From: Chryseobacterium shigense
GTDB lineage: Bacteria > Bacteroidota > Bacteroidia > Flavobacteriales > Weeksellaceae
Length of the DNA stretch: 64,000 nt
Assembly: GCF_900156575.1 (NCBI RefSeq)
Contig: NZ_FTNY01000004.1
Coordinates: 186,001 to 250,000 of the forward strand
Direction of reading: 5' to 3'
Shown here: in pieces, positions 1 to 8,468 of the stretch
Layout: each line of letters opens with the position of its first letter
How positions within the stretch are numbered: position 1 is the first letter of the stretch
Notes under the pieces: model-generated
What the model was told of the DNA's origin: nothing
Databases searched by the model: none
Seen by the model: only the letters and a program-made list of their open reading frames with translations
Translations under genes and position numbers: made by a program

Positions 1-87
1 TGTAAGTGTTGTTTAAGCATATTAGTCTTTGTGTTTTAACATAACATATTCTACGAATTTAATAAATAAATTCGACAAAAAACACAT

Positions 88-104
88 TTAGCATGATTTT
101 TGCA
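88..104 (+). promoter_or_regulatory. sigma-54-like -24/-12 element
   Basis: TTAGCATG, four bases, then TTGCA matches the RpoN consensus TGGCACG-N4-TTGC in spacing and in most positions; the first G of GG is A. A start would fall near 115, only about 60 bases before the hairpin at 138-175, so the only product on this strand would be a very short RNA. Weak single-site evidence. Confidence 0.3.
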
Positions 105-137
105 TTATACATGGTATCATAATAAACGATTAAAAAA

Positions 138-176
138 TAAAAAAGCCTTAATTTTTACATTAAGGCTTTTTTTATT
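138..176. terminator. bidirectional intrinsic terminator after asnS
   Basis: AAAAAAGCCTTAAT and CATTAAGGCTTTTTTT form a stem of over 10 bp around a 4-6 base loop, with T-runs on both strands. It lies directly downstream of the asnS stop codon on the minus strand and would also stop plus-strand transcription entering from the left. Confidence 0.8.
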
Positions 177-179
177 GAT

Positions 180-1628
180 CTAGAATTCAGCACTTTTCGG
201 TGTTCTAGGGAAAGGAATCACATCTCTGATATTAGTCATTCCTGTTACGAAAAGAACAAGTCTTTCCAAGCCTAATCCGAAACCTGCATGAGGTACTGAA
301 CCAAATTTTCGGGTATCAAGGTACCACCAAAGTTCGTGTTCATCTACATGCATATCTGCCATCTTTTGTTTTAGTACATCTAATCTTGCTTCTCTTTCCG
401 ATCCTCCGATGATCTCCCCGATACCCGGGAAAAGAACGTCCATTGCTGCAACGGTCTTATTGTCGTCGTTCAGTTTCATATAGAAAGCTTTGATCTCTTT
501 TGGATAGTCGAATAATACTACCGGGCATTCAAAATGCTTTTCAACCAGGTATCTTTCGTGTTCAGACTGAAGATCCGCCCCCCAGTTTTCCACCGGATAC
601 TGGAATTTTCCTTTTTTATTTTCTTTAGAGTTCAGTAAGATCTCAATAGCTTCCGTATAACTTACCCGTTTGAAACGCTTAGCAATAACGTTCTGAAGTT
701 TTTCGATAAGACCTTCTTTTGCTCTGTCTTTTTCAGGTTTTCCTTTCTGTTCTTCTTCAAAACGGGTGTTCAGGAATTCCAGATCATCTTTACAGTTGTC
801 AAGAACGTACTGAATCACATATTTTAAGAAATCTTCTGCAAGGTCGATGTTATCTTCAAGGTTGTTGAAGGCCACTTCCGGCTCTATCATCCAGAATTCT
901 GCCAGGTGTCTTGTGGTGTTTGAGTTTTCTGCACGGAAAGTAGGTCCGAACGTATAAATTCTTCCTAATCCCATCGCTGCCGTTTCTCCTTCAAGCTGTC
1001 CCGAAACCGTAAGGTTGGTCTTTTTACCGAAGAAATCCTGTGCAAAATCAATTTCCCCCTCTTCAGTTCTTGGCATATTGTTCAGGTCAAAGTTCGTTAC
1101 TCCGAACATTTCTCCTGCTCCTTCTGCGTCAGCTCCTGTAATTACCGGTGTGTTGATATAGAAAAACTGGTTTTGGTTAAAGAATGAATGCACTGCAAAG
1201 CTTACGGCATGACGTACTCTGAAAACAGCTCCAAATACATTGGTTCTGAATCTCAGGTGTGCCTGCTCACGAAGCTTCTCAAGGCTGTGCTTTTTAGGCT
1301 GAAGGATCGTATTCTGAAGTTCTTCTGTGAAGTTATCCCCTAAGATGATAATCTTTTTAGCAATAATTTCCACGGCCTGTCCCGCTCCCTGGCTTTCTAC
1401 CACTTCTCCCACTACTTTAAGGGAAGATGCCGTACTGATCTTTTTAAGAATCTCTTCATCAAAATTTTCGAAATCAACAACTATCTGCAAATTATTAATC
1501 GTAGATCCATCATTAAGGGCAATAAAGCGATTGGCACGGAATGATCTTACCCATCCGTAAACAGTAATGTCATGATGTAATACTTTCTTGTAATCCTGTA
1601 GGATTTCTTTAATCGTCTGCTTTTTCAT
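180..1628 (-). CDS. asnS: asparagine--tRNA ligase
   Basis: Class II aminoacyl-tRNA synthetase of 482 residues that charges tRNA-Asn in the cytosol. An OB-fold anticodon-binding domain fills about residues 20-95 ([20 protein letters not shown] is typical). Class II motif 2 is at 229-252, with [13 protein letters not shown] and MIEPE, and motif 3 is [12 protein letters not shown] near residue 450. Length matches bacterial AsnRS. The ATG is preceded by a TAnnTTTG box about 38 nt upstream and the gene ends in a strong terminator, so it is probably monocistronic. AspRS is excluded by the overall AsnRS-type motif pattern; confidence is high. Confidence 0.96.
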   Translation of the reverse strand: MKKQTIKEILQDYKKVLHHDITVYGWVRSFRANRFIALNDGSTINNLQIVVDFENFDEEILKKISTASSLKVVGEVVESQGAGQAVEIIAKKIIILGDNFTEELQNTILQPKKHSLEKLREQAHLRFRTNVFGAVFRVRHAVSFAVHSFFNQNQFFYINTPVITGADAEGAGEMFGVTNFDLNNMPRTEEGEIDFAQDFFGKKTNLTVSGQLEGETAAMGLGRIYTFGPTFRAENSNTTRHLAEFWMIEPEVAFNNLEDNIDLAEDFLKYVIQYVLDNCKDDLEFLNTRFEEEQKGKPEKDRAKEGLIEKLQNVIAKRFKRVSYTEAIEILLNSKENKKGKFQYPVENWGADLQSEHERYLVEKHFECPVVLFDYPKEIKAFYMKLNDDNKTVAAMDVLFPGIGEIIGGSEREARLDVLKQKMADMHVDEHELWWYLDTRKFGSVPHAGFGLGLERLVLFVTGMTNIRDVIPFPRTPKSAEF

Positions 1629-1666
1629 TTGTTGATTATAAATTTTCGTTTAAAAATTAACGACTG

Positions 1667-1674
1667 CAAAGTTA
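1667..1674 (-). promoter_or_regulatory. asnS -7 box
   Basis: On the minus strand the sequence is TAACTTTG, an exact TAnnTTTG. A possible TTG -33 element lies about 12-20 bases further upstream. The box predicts a roughly 35-nt 5' leader for asnS. Confidence 0.5.
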
Positions 1675-1810
1675 CAAAAAAACAGCGCAACTTGATGATT
1701 ACGCTGTCTTTTTAAAAAATCATTTACTAAAATATTCAATCTAAAACGATGCTGTAAATAGTATTTAAGCTGATTGAGAAGATTAAATAGTACTTTTACT
1801 CCTAGTCTTG

Positions 1811-1847
1811 GTATCCTTGGCAAGGTTTAAAACCTTGCCAAGGATAC
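1811..1847. repeat. perfect intergenic palindrome (18-bp arms)
   Basis: Two 18-base arms, GTATCCTTGGCAAGGTTT and its exact complement, surround a single A. It sits in the 315-bp gap between asnS and the phosphatidyltransferase. There is no T-run on either side, so it does not look like a normal terminator. The core GGTTTnAAACC flanked by CCTT...AAGG resembles the palindrome at 45518-45548, suggesting a dispersed palindromic repeat family. The rest of the gap holds only the asnS promoter and AT-rich sequence. Confidence 0.7.
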
Positions 1848-1943
1848 AGTCGGGAGAATTCACCAAAGTGCAAAAAAGTAATAAAACCTGTTGCAATTCA
1901 CGTTTTAAAATTCCCATTTCCAGCTTCCTTGCAAACCCACATT

Positions 1944-2543
1944 CTAATTAAAAAATACCGTCTTTTTTCTCTCTTTTCCGTTTCGGATTTTCCAGGCGTG
2001 ATAGGAACTGGGTACGTCATACTGCCATTTCGGAAGCAGCAAAACAATCAAAATAACGTCAATATGAGAGATAAAACCGAATGCAACCGTTAGATAAAAT
2101 GCCCAGCCTGTTTGCTGAAACCCGATAAGATAGGTAAATGCAATCAGCAGACTCAAACCCCACATTTTTGACAGAAAAGCGTGAGTACAGGTTTCCTTAC
2201 CAAATTTCCAGAGGCTGACCATATAGCAAAGCGCTTCCATAACAAAGATTAAAAGAATGCCATACCATTCGTCTTTAATTAATCCAGGATTCAGAAAATA
2301 GGAGGCAAATCCCAGTGAGAGCCAGAAAATCAAGTCAGTCTGACTGTCCAGTCTTCTTAGTTTTTCTGATGAACTCCCTACTTTCCGGGCAATAATTCCA
2401 TCGAAAATATCGGTTAGTAATCCGAAATACATTAACCCTACAATCAAAAATCTTGATTCTGCTCCTTTGAAATAAGCCAATAACAGAATAACGGGAGCAA
2501 GAATAAATCGGGTTGCAATAAGCAGGTACGGTATATTTTTCAT
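1944..2543 (-). CDS. CDP-alcohol phosphatidyltransferase family protein
   Basis: Integral membrane enzyme family that transfers a phosphatidyl group from CDP-linked lipid to an alcohol. The CDP-AP motif is recognisable: D45, D48-G49, A52-R53, D66 and D70, with several hydrophobic segments around it over 199 residues. The usual glycine between the AR pair and the third aspartate is Leu62, which is unusual (compare G63 in the canonical pssA at 61168). Its ATG overlaps the stop of the upstream gene in a TAATG junction, so the two are translationally coupled. The alcohol substrate cannot be read from the sequence. Confidence 0.8.
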   Translation of the reverse strand: MKNIPYLLIATRFILAPVILLLAYFKGAESRFLIVGLMYFGLLTDIFDGIIARKVGSSSEKLRRLDSQTDLIFWLSLGFASYFLNPGLIKDEWYGILLIFVMEALCYMVSLWKFGKETCTHAFLSKMWGLSLLIAFTYLIGFQQTGWAFYLTVAFGFISHIDVILIVLLLPKWQYDVPSSYHAWKIRNGKERKKTVFFN

Positions 2544-3181
2544 TATTTCTTATTTTTAAAATTCCAGTTGATGAGAGGCATTTTTCTTTTTTCATTTTCA
2601 TTCCAAAAGCCAATCTGTATTGCCCGTGAATCTTTACAAACATTAATCAAAGCCACCTGAATGCCCCTGCATTTCTGGCTTACATTCGCTAAAGTGGAAA
2701 TGGCGGCTCCTTTGGTGGTATGATGAAAATTGTACAAGGGTGAGATGGCCACTCCATTGATCACGGAAGGTGCGCCTATGTTACTGGATAAACTTAATTC
2801 CAAACCGTTAGTCACCGTAGGTTCCATATTAACAATGGAAAGCTGCATTCCGTTAATCGTATTCATTTTGTCCGGCAAAGGTTCTGAACCAATATCACTA
2901 ATTCCCCAATTATCAATAGAGGTAATATTCACAAGGAACAACACAGGAAAGAAAACTCCCAGACCATTAAAACCTAATCCAATCCCATTGACTTTCTTAG
3001 GCTGTATTTCCTGATCAATTTCGTCGTAATATTTAATAAGCATTCCATTCACATTTTTTGTTTCTTTCGATGGCGAAAAAGCAATAAACTTAGGTCTGTC
3101 TGATACTGCATATACACTATCCTGAGCACTGATCATCGTTCCTGTAAAAAGGCCGATCATGATCAAAAAATTTATTTTCAT
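2543..3181 (-). CDS. secreted surface-repeat-like protein
   Basis: A 212-residue protein with an N-terminal signal peptide (about residues 1-19, ending at SAQ). The body contains irregular repeats of the type NG-hydrophobic-x-LS-x-x-N (NGMQLSIVN, NGLELSLSSN, NGVAISPLYN and similar), reminiscent of the LA_2272-type surface repeat family, so a periplasmic or outer-surface location is likely. It is the first gene of a two-gene operon with the phosphatidyltransferase and has its own TAnnTTTG box. No enzymatic motif is visible and its function is unknown. Confidence 0.6.
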   Translation of the reverse strand: MKINFLIMIGLFTGTMISAQDSVYAVSDRPKFIAFSPSKETKNVNGMLIKYYDEIDQEIQPKKVNGIGLGFNGLGVFFPVLFLVNITSIDNWGISDIGSEPLPDKMNTINGMQLSIVNMEPTVTNGLELSLSSNIGAPSVINGVAISPLYNFHHTTKGAAISTLANVSQKCRGIQVALINVCKDSRAIQIGFWNENEKRKMPLINWNFKNKK

Positions 3182-3207
3182 AACTTATTGTTTTAAAAAT
3201 TATACTC

Positions 3208-3215
3208 CAAAAGTA
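3208..3215 (-). promoter_or_regulatory. -7 box for the surface-repeat gene
   Basis: Minus-strand TACTTTTG, an exact TAnnTTTG, 27 nt before the ATG at 3181. It is paired with a divergent plus-strand box at 3265-3272, so the two boxes share a compact promoter region. Confidence 0.5.
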
Positions 3216-3264
3216 CCTGTGAAAAACACCAACCCGAATGTGAAAAAAAATTAAAATAAAGAAG

Positions 3265-3272
3265 TACATTTG
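3265..3272 (+). promoter_or_regulatory. -7 box for the 314-aa regulator-like gene
   Basis: TACATTTG matches TAnnTTTG and ends 16 bases before the ATG at 3289. Confidence 0.5.
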
Positions 3273-3288
3273 TGAAAATCACAAAACC

Positions 3289-4233
3289 ATGTATCAGGAA
3301 CTTTTACTCAAGGAAATCCGCAAAAAAATAGGTGATAAATCTTTGAATGATGAGATTGCCAATATTCTCAATATAAGTTATGATGCATCCCACAGAAGAA
3401 CATCTCTGAAAGCAAAATTCAGTTTTGAAGAGGCTTTGGAACTGGCCAGATATTACCAGATTTCTCTCAATCAATTCATAACTTCAGACCAACAGCTTGT
3501 GGTTCAGAAAACTTCAGTCGTGAACGAAACAGAAGATCTGCAATCCTTTTTTCAGAATAATCTCAGCATTTTTGAGAATCTGCCCCTTTCTGATAAGATG
3601 ACAATTTATTATTCAGCGAAGGATATTCCTTTTTTTTATACGCTTTCAGACACCCTCCTTTCCCGTTTTAAAATTTATGTCTGGATGAATCTGCTTAATG
3701 CGAAACAGGTTTTCATTCCTTTCCTGCAGTTTTCACCGCCCTGTTTCGAATCCAATACGCAGGAACTTAAGAAAAAATATGAGGCCCAAAATATAGTGGA
3801 ATTGTGGAATGAAAGAACCATTTCCAGTATTCTGCAACAAATCTTATTTTATTATGAGACGGGACTTTTGCAAAAAAATGAAGGTCATATTATTCTGAAG
3901 GAGCTGAAAGAATTGATAGAATATATTGAGCACAAGACGGAAAACAATCCAAAATTTCATTTGTATGAAAATGAACTGATGCATCTTTCCAATGACATCT
4001 TTTTTCATCATCCCCACCACTCTCTTTTTGCTTTACCCGTGAATATGTTTGGCTATATTCTGATCAATGATGCAAAAACATGCCGTGAGGCAAAGAATTA
4101 TTTTGAACATCAGATTAAAAATTCTAAATCTCTGAATACTTCCGGCAACCGGGACAGAAAAATATTTTTCAATAAAATGTACGAGCAGATCGAACATTTA
4201 AAACAAAAACTGTCATATGAAAAATCTTCATAA
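3289..4233 (+). CDS. HTH-type regulator-like protein, unknown target
   Basis: The 314-residue protein opens with a probable helix-turn-helix of the Cro/XRE kind (about residues 5-60: LNDEIANILNISYDASHRR, then FSFEEALELARYY). The remaining 250 residues are helical, with no enzyme motif seen and no clear membrane segment, and may be a ligand-sensing domain. It overlaps the next gene, an AraC-type regulator, by 17 bases, so the two are co-translated and probably act together. The precise family is not recognised. Confidence 0.55.
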   Translation: MYQELLLKEIRKKIGDKSLNDEIANILNISYDASHRRTSLKAKFSFEEALELARYYQISLNQFITSDQQLVVQKTSVVNETEDLQSFFQNNLSIFENLPLSDKMTIYYSAKDIPFFYTLSDTLLSRFKIYVWMNLLNAKQVFIPFLQFSPPCFESNTQELKKKYEAQNIVELWNERTISSILQQILFYYETGLLQKNEGHIILKELKELIEYIEHKTENNPKFHLYENELMHLSNDIFFHHPHHSLFALPVNMFGYILINDAKTCREAKNYFEHQIKNSKSLNTSGNRDRKIFFNKMYEQIEHLKQKLSYEKSS

Positions 4234-5020
4234 TGGTGAATTTTTTGGACAGACCAATGAAATGCTGCGTTTTGATGGACTGACCATTACAGATACGGAA
4301 TACACGCATCCTTACGTAGACTGGCATTATCATGAAAATGCTTATTTCACATTTCTGCTGCAGGGAAATATGACGGAAGGAAATAAAAAAGAAATCTATG
4401 ACTGTCCGGCAGGCACACTGCTCTATCACCACTGGGAAGATGCCCATTACAACATCAAACCCGATCTATTTACCAGAGGGTTCCATCTGGAAGTTACTGA
4501 AAAATGGTTTGAAAAATTTCAGCTTTCAAAAGATTGTATTGAAGGAAGTTTTAATTTGAAAAATCCAGCTTTAAAACTGTTAATGTACAGGATTTTCAGA
4601 GAAACAAAATTGAATGATCCTTGTTTTGAGCTGTCTGTTCATGAACTTTTGCTGAATATTTTCTGTGAGTTATCAGATAAGGTTCAATCTTATGATAAAA
4701 AGCCAGGATGGGTACGCAGGATTGATGAAATTTTACATGAAAATTTTACAGAAAAACTGAATCTGACAGATCTTTCTACGACATTGGATGTGCATCCGGT
4801 CCATCTGAGCCGGGATTTTCAGAAACATTTCCATTGTAGTATGGGAGAGTATGTCAGAAAACTGAAGGTCAATAAATCCCTAACCCTTCTCAATACTTAT
4901 CCTTCTTTAACTGAATTAGCGCTGGACTGTGGTTTTGCAGATCAAAGTCATTTTATCAGATCGTTTAAAGAACATATGGGAATTACTCCGTTACAGTATA
5001 AAAAACTACTTATGAAGTAA
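4217..5020 (+). CDS. AraC family transcriptional regulator
   Basis: The 267-residue protein has an N-terminal cupin-like sensor region (about 20-110, rich in His: DWHYHENAYFTFLLQG, YHHWEDAHYN) and a C-terminal pair of AraC helix-turn-helix motifs (about 165-265: LNLTDLSTTLDVHPVHLSRDF, LALDCGFADQSHFIRSFKEHMG, then the typical PLQYKK end). It overlaps the preceding regulator gene and lies just upstream of a serine hydrolase that has its own promoter box. The inducer and regulon are not evident. Confidence 0.88.
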   Translation: MKNLHNGEFFGQTNEMLRFDGLTITDTEYTHPYVDWHYHENAYFTFLLQGNMTEGNKKEIYDCPAGTLLYHHWEDAHYNIKPDLFTRGFHLEVTEKWFEKFQLSKDCIEGSFNLKNPALKLLMYRIFRETKLNDPCFELSVHELLLNIFCELSDKVQSYDKKPGWVRRIDEILHENFTEKLNLTDLSTTLDVHPVHLSRDFQKHFHCSMGEYVRKLKVNKSLTLLNTYPSLTELALDCGFADQSHFIRSFKEHMGITPLQYKKLLMK

Positions 5021-5061
5021 ATAATGTTAATTTCATTCTATTTTGTATCAAGACTTGTTGC

Positions 5062-5069
5062 TACTTTTG
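5062..5069 (+). promoter_or_regulatory. -7 box for serine hydrolase
   Basis: TACTTTTG is an exact TAnnTTTG, with a TTTTG at 5041-5045 as a candidate -33 element. The predicted start gives a leader of about 12-15 nt before the ATG at 5088. Confidence 0.55.
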
Positions 5070-5087
5070 TTCAGATAAAAAAATAAA

Positions 5088-6734
5088 ATGAAATCTATTC
5101 TCCTTTTTGTTATACTTCTTAGTTTTGGACTTTCTTCAGGCCAGTCAAAAAATATTGCAGATCCTGATGCCATCCTACAACCCATTCATAAAAAATACAT
5201 CAACCAAATTATTTTCCTGGATAAAACAATATCCCCGGATCAGATAAAAGAATCTGATTTCCTCAAAACGATGGTATTTCAGGAAGATAAAGATCTTGGT
5301 ATCCGCGTATTTATGGATAATTCTTTAGTCAATTATTTACATCGGATCGATCCCGCTTTATCCACTGACGAATTACTAAAAAAAGGAAATTATCAATTCA
5401 ATTTCTATGTGGACGGAAAATTAATTTATACAGAAAATTTAAATACGGGAGCAGGATTACCGGAAGACAAAAAGAAGAAAACTACTTTTAGAATTCCTTT
5501 ATTAAGTTCAAAAAATGAGGATTCATGGGGGAAATATATGTGGATGAGATTTTATCTGGGCAATGGCGGAGTTGATGCATTAACAGAAGGAAATCATGTA
5601 TTGAAAATTGAAATAAAGCCTTATTTAAAAACACCATCACTCAAGGTTGGAAATACCATTGCAGCAGGTGAAATTCAATTAACAGTTCCTCATAAAAATA
5701 CTTCGGAGCAGCAGGTGGCCATTCAAGCAATAAACCCCAACAGCGGATGGAAAGTGTCTGATGAAACATTTGATCAGGAAAAGATCAGGCTTCTAAACAC
5801 AAAAATTGCAGAAAACAGGTTCAGAGATATCACCAGTATTGTGGTCATTAAAAATGAAAAGCTTCTTTTGGAGGAATATTTCAGCCAGTCAGGAAGAGAT
5901 TCTTTGCAGGATACGCGGTCGGTAGGTAAATCTTTTGCCTCAGCTTTAATGGGTATTGCCATTAAAGACGGATATTTTAAAAATGAGAATCAGATGCTGA
6001 AAGAATTCTATGATTTGAAGAAATTTGAAAATTATTCTTCCAGCAAAGACAGTGTGACAATAAAAAGTCTGCTGACCATGAGCTCAGGTTTTGACGGAAA
6101 TGATGCAGATGAGGAATCTCCGGGAAATGAAGAAAATATGTATCCTACCAAGAATTGGGTGAAGTTCGTCCTGGATTTACCCACTACAGAAAACAAGCCT
6201 GGAAAAAACTGGAGCTACTTTACAGCAGGTGTGGTGCTGACAGGTGATATTTTGGATCAGAAAGTTCCAAAAGGTCTTGAAAATTATGCCGGAAAAAAGC
6301 TATTTCAACCTCTTGGAATCACGAACTACCAATGGCAGTTTACGCCTCAGCGGAAGCCTTCTCTGGCTGGTGGACTTCGTATGAGAACATTGGATTTTGC
6401 AAAATTCGGACAGTTGTATAAAAATAACGGGATGTGGAACGGTCAGAGTGTTATTGATAAAAATTGGGTAAAGAAATCTTTCACCAATTACTTCCCGGAC
6501 AGTCAGGATTTCGAAGGCTACGGCTATTTATTCTGGAGAAAAGTTTATAAGGTCGGAAACCAACGTTTTGAGGCGTATCAATCCAGTGGAAACGGTGGAA
6601 ATAAAATTATTATTTTCACAGAAATCCCACTTGTCATCGTTATTACAGCAAAAGCTTACAACAAATCTTATGCTCATTTACAGTCGGATAAAATCGTTGA
6701 GGAATATCTGCTGCCAGCTGTTTATAAGAAATAA
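5088..6734 (+). CDS. exported serine hydrolase (beta-lactamase/PBP-related)
   Basis: A 548-residue protein with a signal peptide (about 1-19). An N-terminal region of roughly 200 residues without a recognised fold precedes a serine beta-lactamase-like domain (about 240-540). The S-x-x-K motif is S278-V-G-K281, followed by the usual helical stretch. The second motif, normally YxN, reads SYFTAG and is atypical. The domain suggests an exported hydrolase of the class C/esterase group; the substrate is not predictable and antibiotic resistance should not be assumed. A clear hairpin terminator follows the stop codon. Confidence 0.85.
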   Translation: MKSILLFVILLSFGLSSGQSKNIADPDAILQPIHKKYINQIIFLDKTISPDQIKESDFLKTMVFQEDKDLGIRVFMDNSLVNYLHRIDPALSTDELLKKGNYQFNFYVDGKLIYTENLNTGAGLPEDKKKKTTFRIPLLSSKNEDSWGKYMWMRFYLGNGGVDALTEGNHVLKIEIKPYLKTPSLKVGNTIAAGEIQLTVPHKNTSEQQVAIQAINPNSGWKVSDETFDQEKIRLLNTKIAENRFRDITSIVVIKNEKLLLEEYFSQSGRDSLQDTRSVGKSFASALMGIAIKDGYFKNENQMLKEFYDLKKFENYSSSKDSVTIKSLLTMSSGFDGNDADEESPGNEENMYPTKNWVKFVLDLPTTENKPGKNWSYFTAGVVLTGDILDQKVPKGLENYAGKKLFQPLGITNYQWQFTPQRKPSLAGGLRMRTLDFAKFGQLYKNNGMWNGQSVIDKNWVKKSFTNYFPDSQDFEGYGYLFWRKVYKVGNQRFEAYQSSGNGGNKIIIFTEIPLVIVITAKAYNKSYAHLQSDKIVEEYLLPAVYKK

Positions 6735-6761
6735 TGAATAAAGAAGTAACCTTCAATAAAG

Positions 6762-6796
6762 TATGAGTGATTAGCGATAGTCACTCATATTTTTTT
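6762..6796 (+). terminator. intrinsic terminator after serine hydrolase
   Basis: TATGAGTGA and TCACTCATA form a perfect 9-bp stem around ten bases, followed by a run of seven T. Confidence 0.85.
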
Positions 6797-6848
6797 ACAC
6801 CGCACTCTCTGGAAAGTACTCCTCTTAAGGTACAGCTTTGCCTAAGAT

Positions 6849-7160
6849 GGAATTCTCTCAGATAGAGAGCAATTTCTCTCCCAAAATCTGTCCACAGATA
6901 CCGTGTCGTTCAGTGTAAAGGATAAAATTGTTTGAGGAAACCAATGGTTCAGCACCGGAAATCATTTTGTAGCTTCGTTTGGATATCATCCGGTCTATAG
7001 GTACTATTACGATGTAAAAATTGGAAACAAAACCGTTTCCACGAAGGAAGATCATACGAAAATCATCGCTTCTGATCCTGTAAAGACCAAAACGGGAAAA
7101 TATTTCTTAGTAAGTAAGATGAAAGAGGGGAAATTTCAGATCTATTATCTGAAAAACTAG
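6849..7160 (+). pseudogene. 3' remnant of an unknown protein gene, with in-frame stop
   Basis: A plus-strand reading frame ending at TAG 7158-7160 looks protein-like: it runs through FSTGNHFVASFGYHPVY, a lysine-rich beta-type stretch, and ends in GKFQIYYLKN. It is interrupted by TGA at 6933-6935, directly before GNQW. A single change (TGG to TGA) would explain the break. The frame is closed by TAA at 6843, with no usable start, so about 100 codons of a longer gene survive. The family is not recognised. The remnant is convergent with rimM, whose stop is two bases away. Confidence 0.6.
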
Positions 7161-7161
7161 A

Positions 7162-7704
7162 TTATTCGTCTTTTTTAGCGGATACTAAAAAAACGTCGAT
7201 AAGTCCTTCCGGAAGTTGCATTTTGATGAATCGTTCTTCTCTGTCTACCTCAAGAATCCAGTCTTTAATGATAGGAATCACTACTTCTTTTCCATCAAGA
7301 TTGGTTACGAAATAGTTTTGGGCAGTCTGATCGTTTACTGATCTTATCACGCCGCATTCTTTACCATTTTCATCAAGAATATCGAAGCCGATGATCTCAT
7401 GATAGTAAAACTGTTTTCCGGAAAGTTTTGGAAGGGTGGCAAGCGGTAAGTAAACGCTTTTCCCTAAAGATTGATCGACCAATGTTTCGGAAGAATTTTT
7501 GAAAGCAAGGTTCAGAGCATCATTTTTGCTCCATGAAGATCTTTCAATAAAAAACGGAACCAATAGTCCGTTGATTTCAACGAATATTGATTCCAATTTA
7601 TTGTAAAGCTCGGGTTGATCGGTATCCAATTTAAGGATAACATTTCCCGCAAGGCCATGTCTGCGTGTGATTTTTCCTAGTAAATAGCAATCTTCTATAC
7701 GCAT
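7162..7704 (-). CDS. rimM: ribosome maturation factor RimM
   Basis: The 180-residue protein assists 16S rRNA maturation and 30S head assembly. The N-terminal beta-barrel motif CYLLGKITRRHGLAGNVILK and the PRC-barrel part (QFYYHEIIGFDILDENG, then NYFVTNLDGKEVVIPIIKDWI) are clear, and the length is usual. It lies 11 nt downstream of rpsP on the same strand, the classical rpsP-rimM arrangement, and is probably co-transcribed from the rpsP promoter. Confidence 0.95.
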   Translation of the reverse strand: MRIEDCYLLGKITRRHGLAGNVILKLDTDQPELYNKLESIFVEINGLLVPFFIERSSWSKNDALNLAFKNSSETLVDQSLGKSVYLPLATLPKLSGKQFYYHEIIGFDILDENGKECGVIRSVNDQTAQNYFVTNLDGKEVVIPIIKDWILEVDREERFIKMQLPEGLIDVFLVSAKKDE

Positions 7705-7715
7705 ACAGGTATTTT

Positions 7716-8279
7716 TTAAGCTTCAGTGTTTTCTTCAGTTTCAGCAGCAGGAGCTTCTCCTTCTGTAGCTTCTACAACTTCTTCAGCAGGTGCGTTAGCA
7801 GCTTCTTCAGCAGCTTTAGCATCAGCTTCAACTTGTGCAGCAGCAGCAACTCTAGCTTCGTTTACTTTAACTTCAGCGTCTAAAGCAGCTTTCTTAGCGT
7901 CAGCCTGAGCTTTAGTTAAACCTTCTACTTTACCTTGTACTTTTTGTTCTTTAGATTCTAACCAAGCACCGAATCTTTTTTCAGCTTCAGCTTCATCAAA
8001 AGCACCTTTAGCAACTCCACCTTGTAAGTGTTTTTTGTAAAGGGCACCTTTATAAGAAAGGATCGCTCTTGCAGTATCAGTTGGCTGAGCACCGTTGTTT
8101 AACCACTTTACAGCAGCATCAACGTTCAAATCGATAGTAGCAGGGTTAGTAATTGGGTTGTAAGTTCCTAGTTTCTCGATGAATCTACCATCTCTTCTAG
8201 CTCTAGAATCTGCAACCACGATGTGGAAAAAAGGCTTACCTTTTTTACCGTGTCTTTGTAATCTGATTTTTACTGACAT
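7716..8279 (-). CDS. rpsP: 30S ribosomal protein S16 with long acidic/Ala tail
   Basis: Residues 1-80 are a normal S16 (SVKIRLQRHGKKGKPFFHIV, RRDGRFIEKLGTYNP, VKWLNNGAQPTDTARAIL). The protein is 187 residues, about twice the usual length; the extra 100 residues are Ala/Glu/Lys-rich, predicted helical or disordered, and end in an acidic stretch. Similar extensions are known in flavobacterial S16. It is the first gene of the rpsP-rimM operon, with a TAnnTTTG box about 50 nt upstream. Confidence 0.95.
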   Translation of the reverse strand: MSVKIRLQRHGKKGKPFFHIVVADSRARRDGRFIEKLGTYNPITNPATIDLNVDAAVKWLNNGAQPTDTARAILSYKGALYKKHLQGGVAKGAFDEAEAEKRFGAWLESKEQKVQGKVEGLTKAQADAKKAALDAEVKVNEARVAAAAQVEADAKAAEEAANAPAEEVVEATEGEAPAAETEENTEA

Positions 8280-8328
8280 AATGTTGTGAATTTTACGGGA
8301 ACTCGTCCCAGTTAAATATTTAAGAGTG

Positions 8329-8336
8329 CAAAGATA
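8329..8336 (-). promoter_or_regulatory. rpsP -7 box
   Basis: Minus-strand TATCTTTG, an exact TAnnTTTG. The predicted leader of about 45 nt contains a small GGGA/TCCC hairpin that could be a protein- or structure-based control element, though it is short. Confidence 0.5.
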
Positions 8337-8368
8337 AATAAAAAATTTTATCCGACAATTATTAAATG

Positions 8369-8458
8369 TAACAATTTATCAATCTATCAATACAGCAGTG
8401 CTTTTGAACATTCTTAACCAAGAATCCATTGTCCTAGTATTACCCTGATAAATTGTTA
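8369..8458. repeat. 13-bp inverted repeat bounding a 90-bp segment
   Basis: TAACAATTTATCA at 8369-8381 is exactly repeated in inverse orientation at 8446-8458. The 64-bp interior has no ORF. It lies between the rpsP promoter and the nitroreductase stop. It resembles a small non-autonomous element with terminal inverted repeats, but no target duplication is obvious, so this is tentative. Confidence 0.4.
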
Positions 8459-8468
8459 TATTATTTTA

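Noticed and set aside
7726..7908. A Ser/Ala-rich plus-strand frame opposite rpsP
   Set aside because: Antisense of the Ala/Glu tail of S16, a common artefact.
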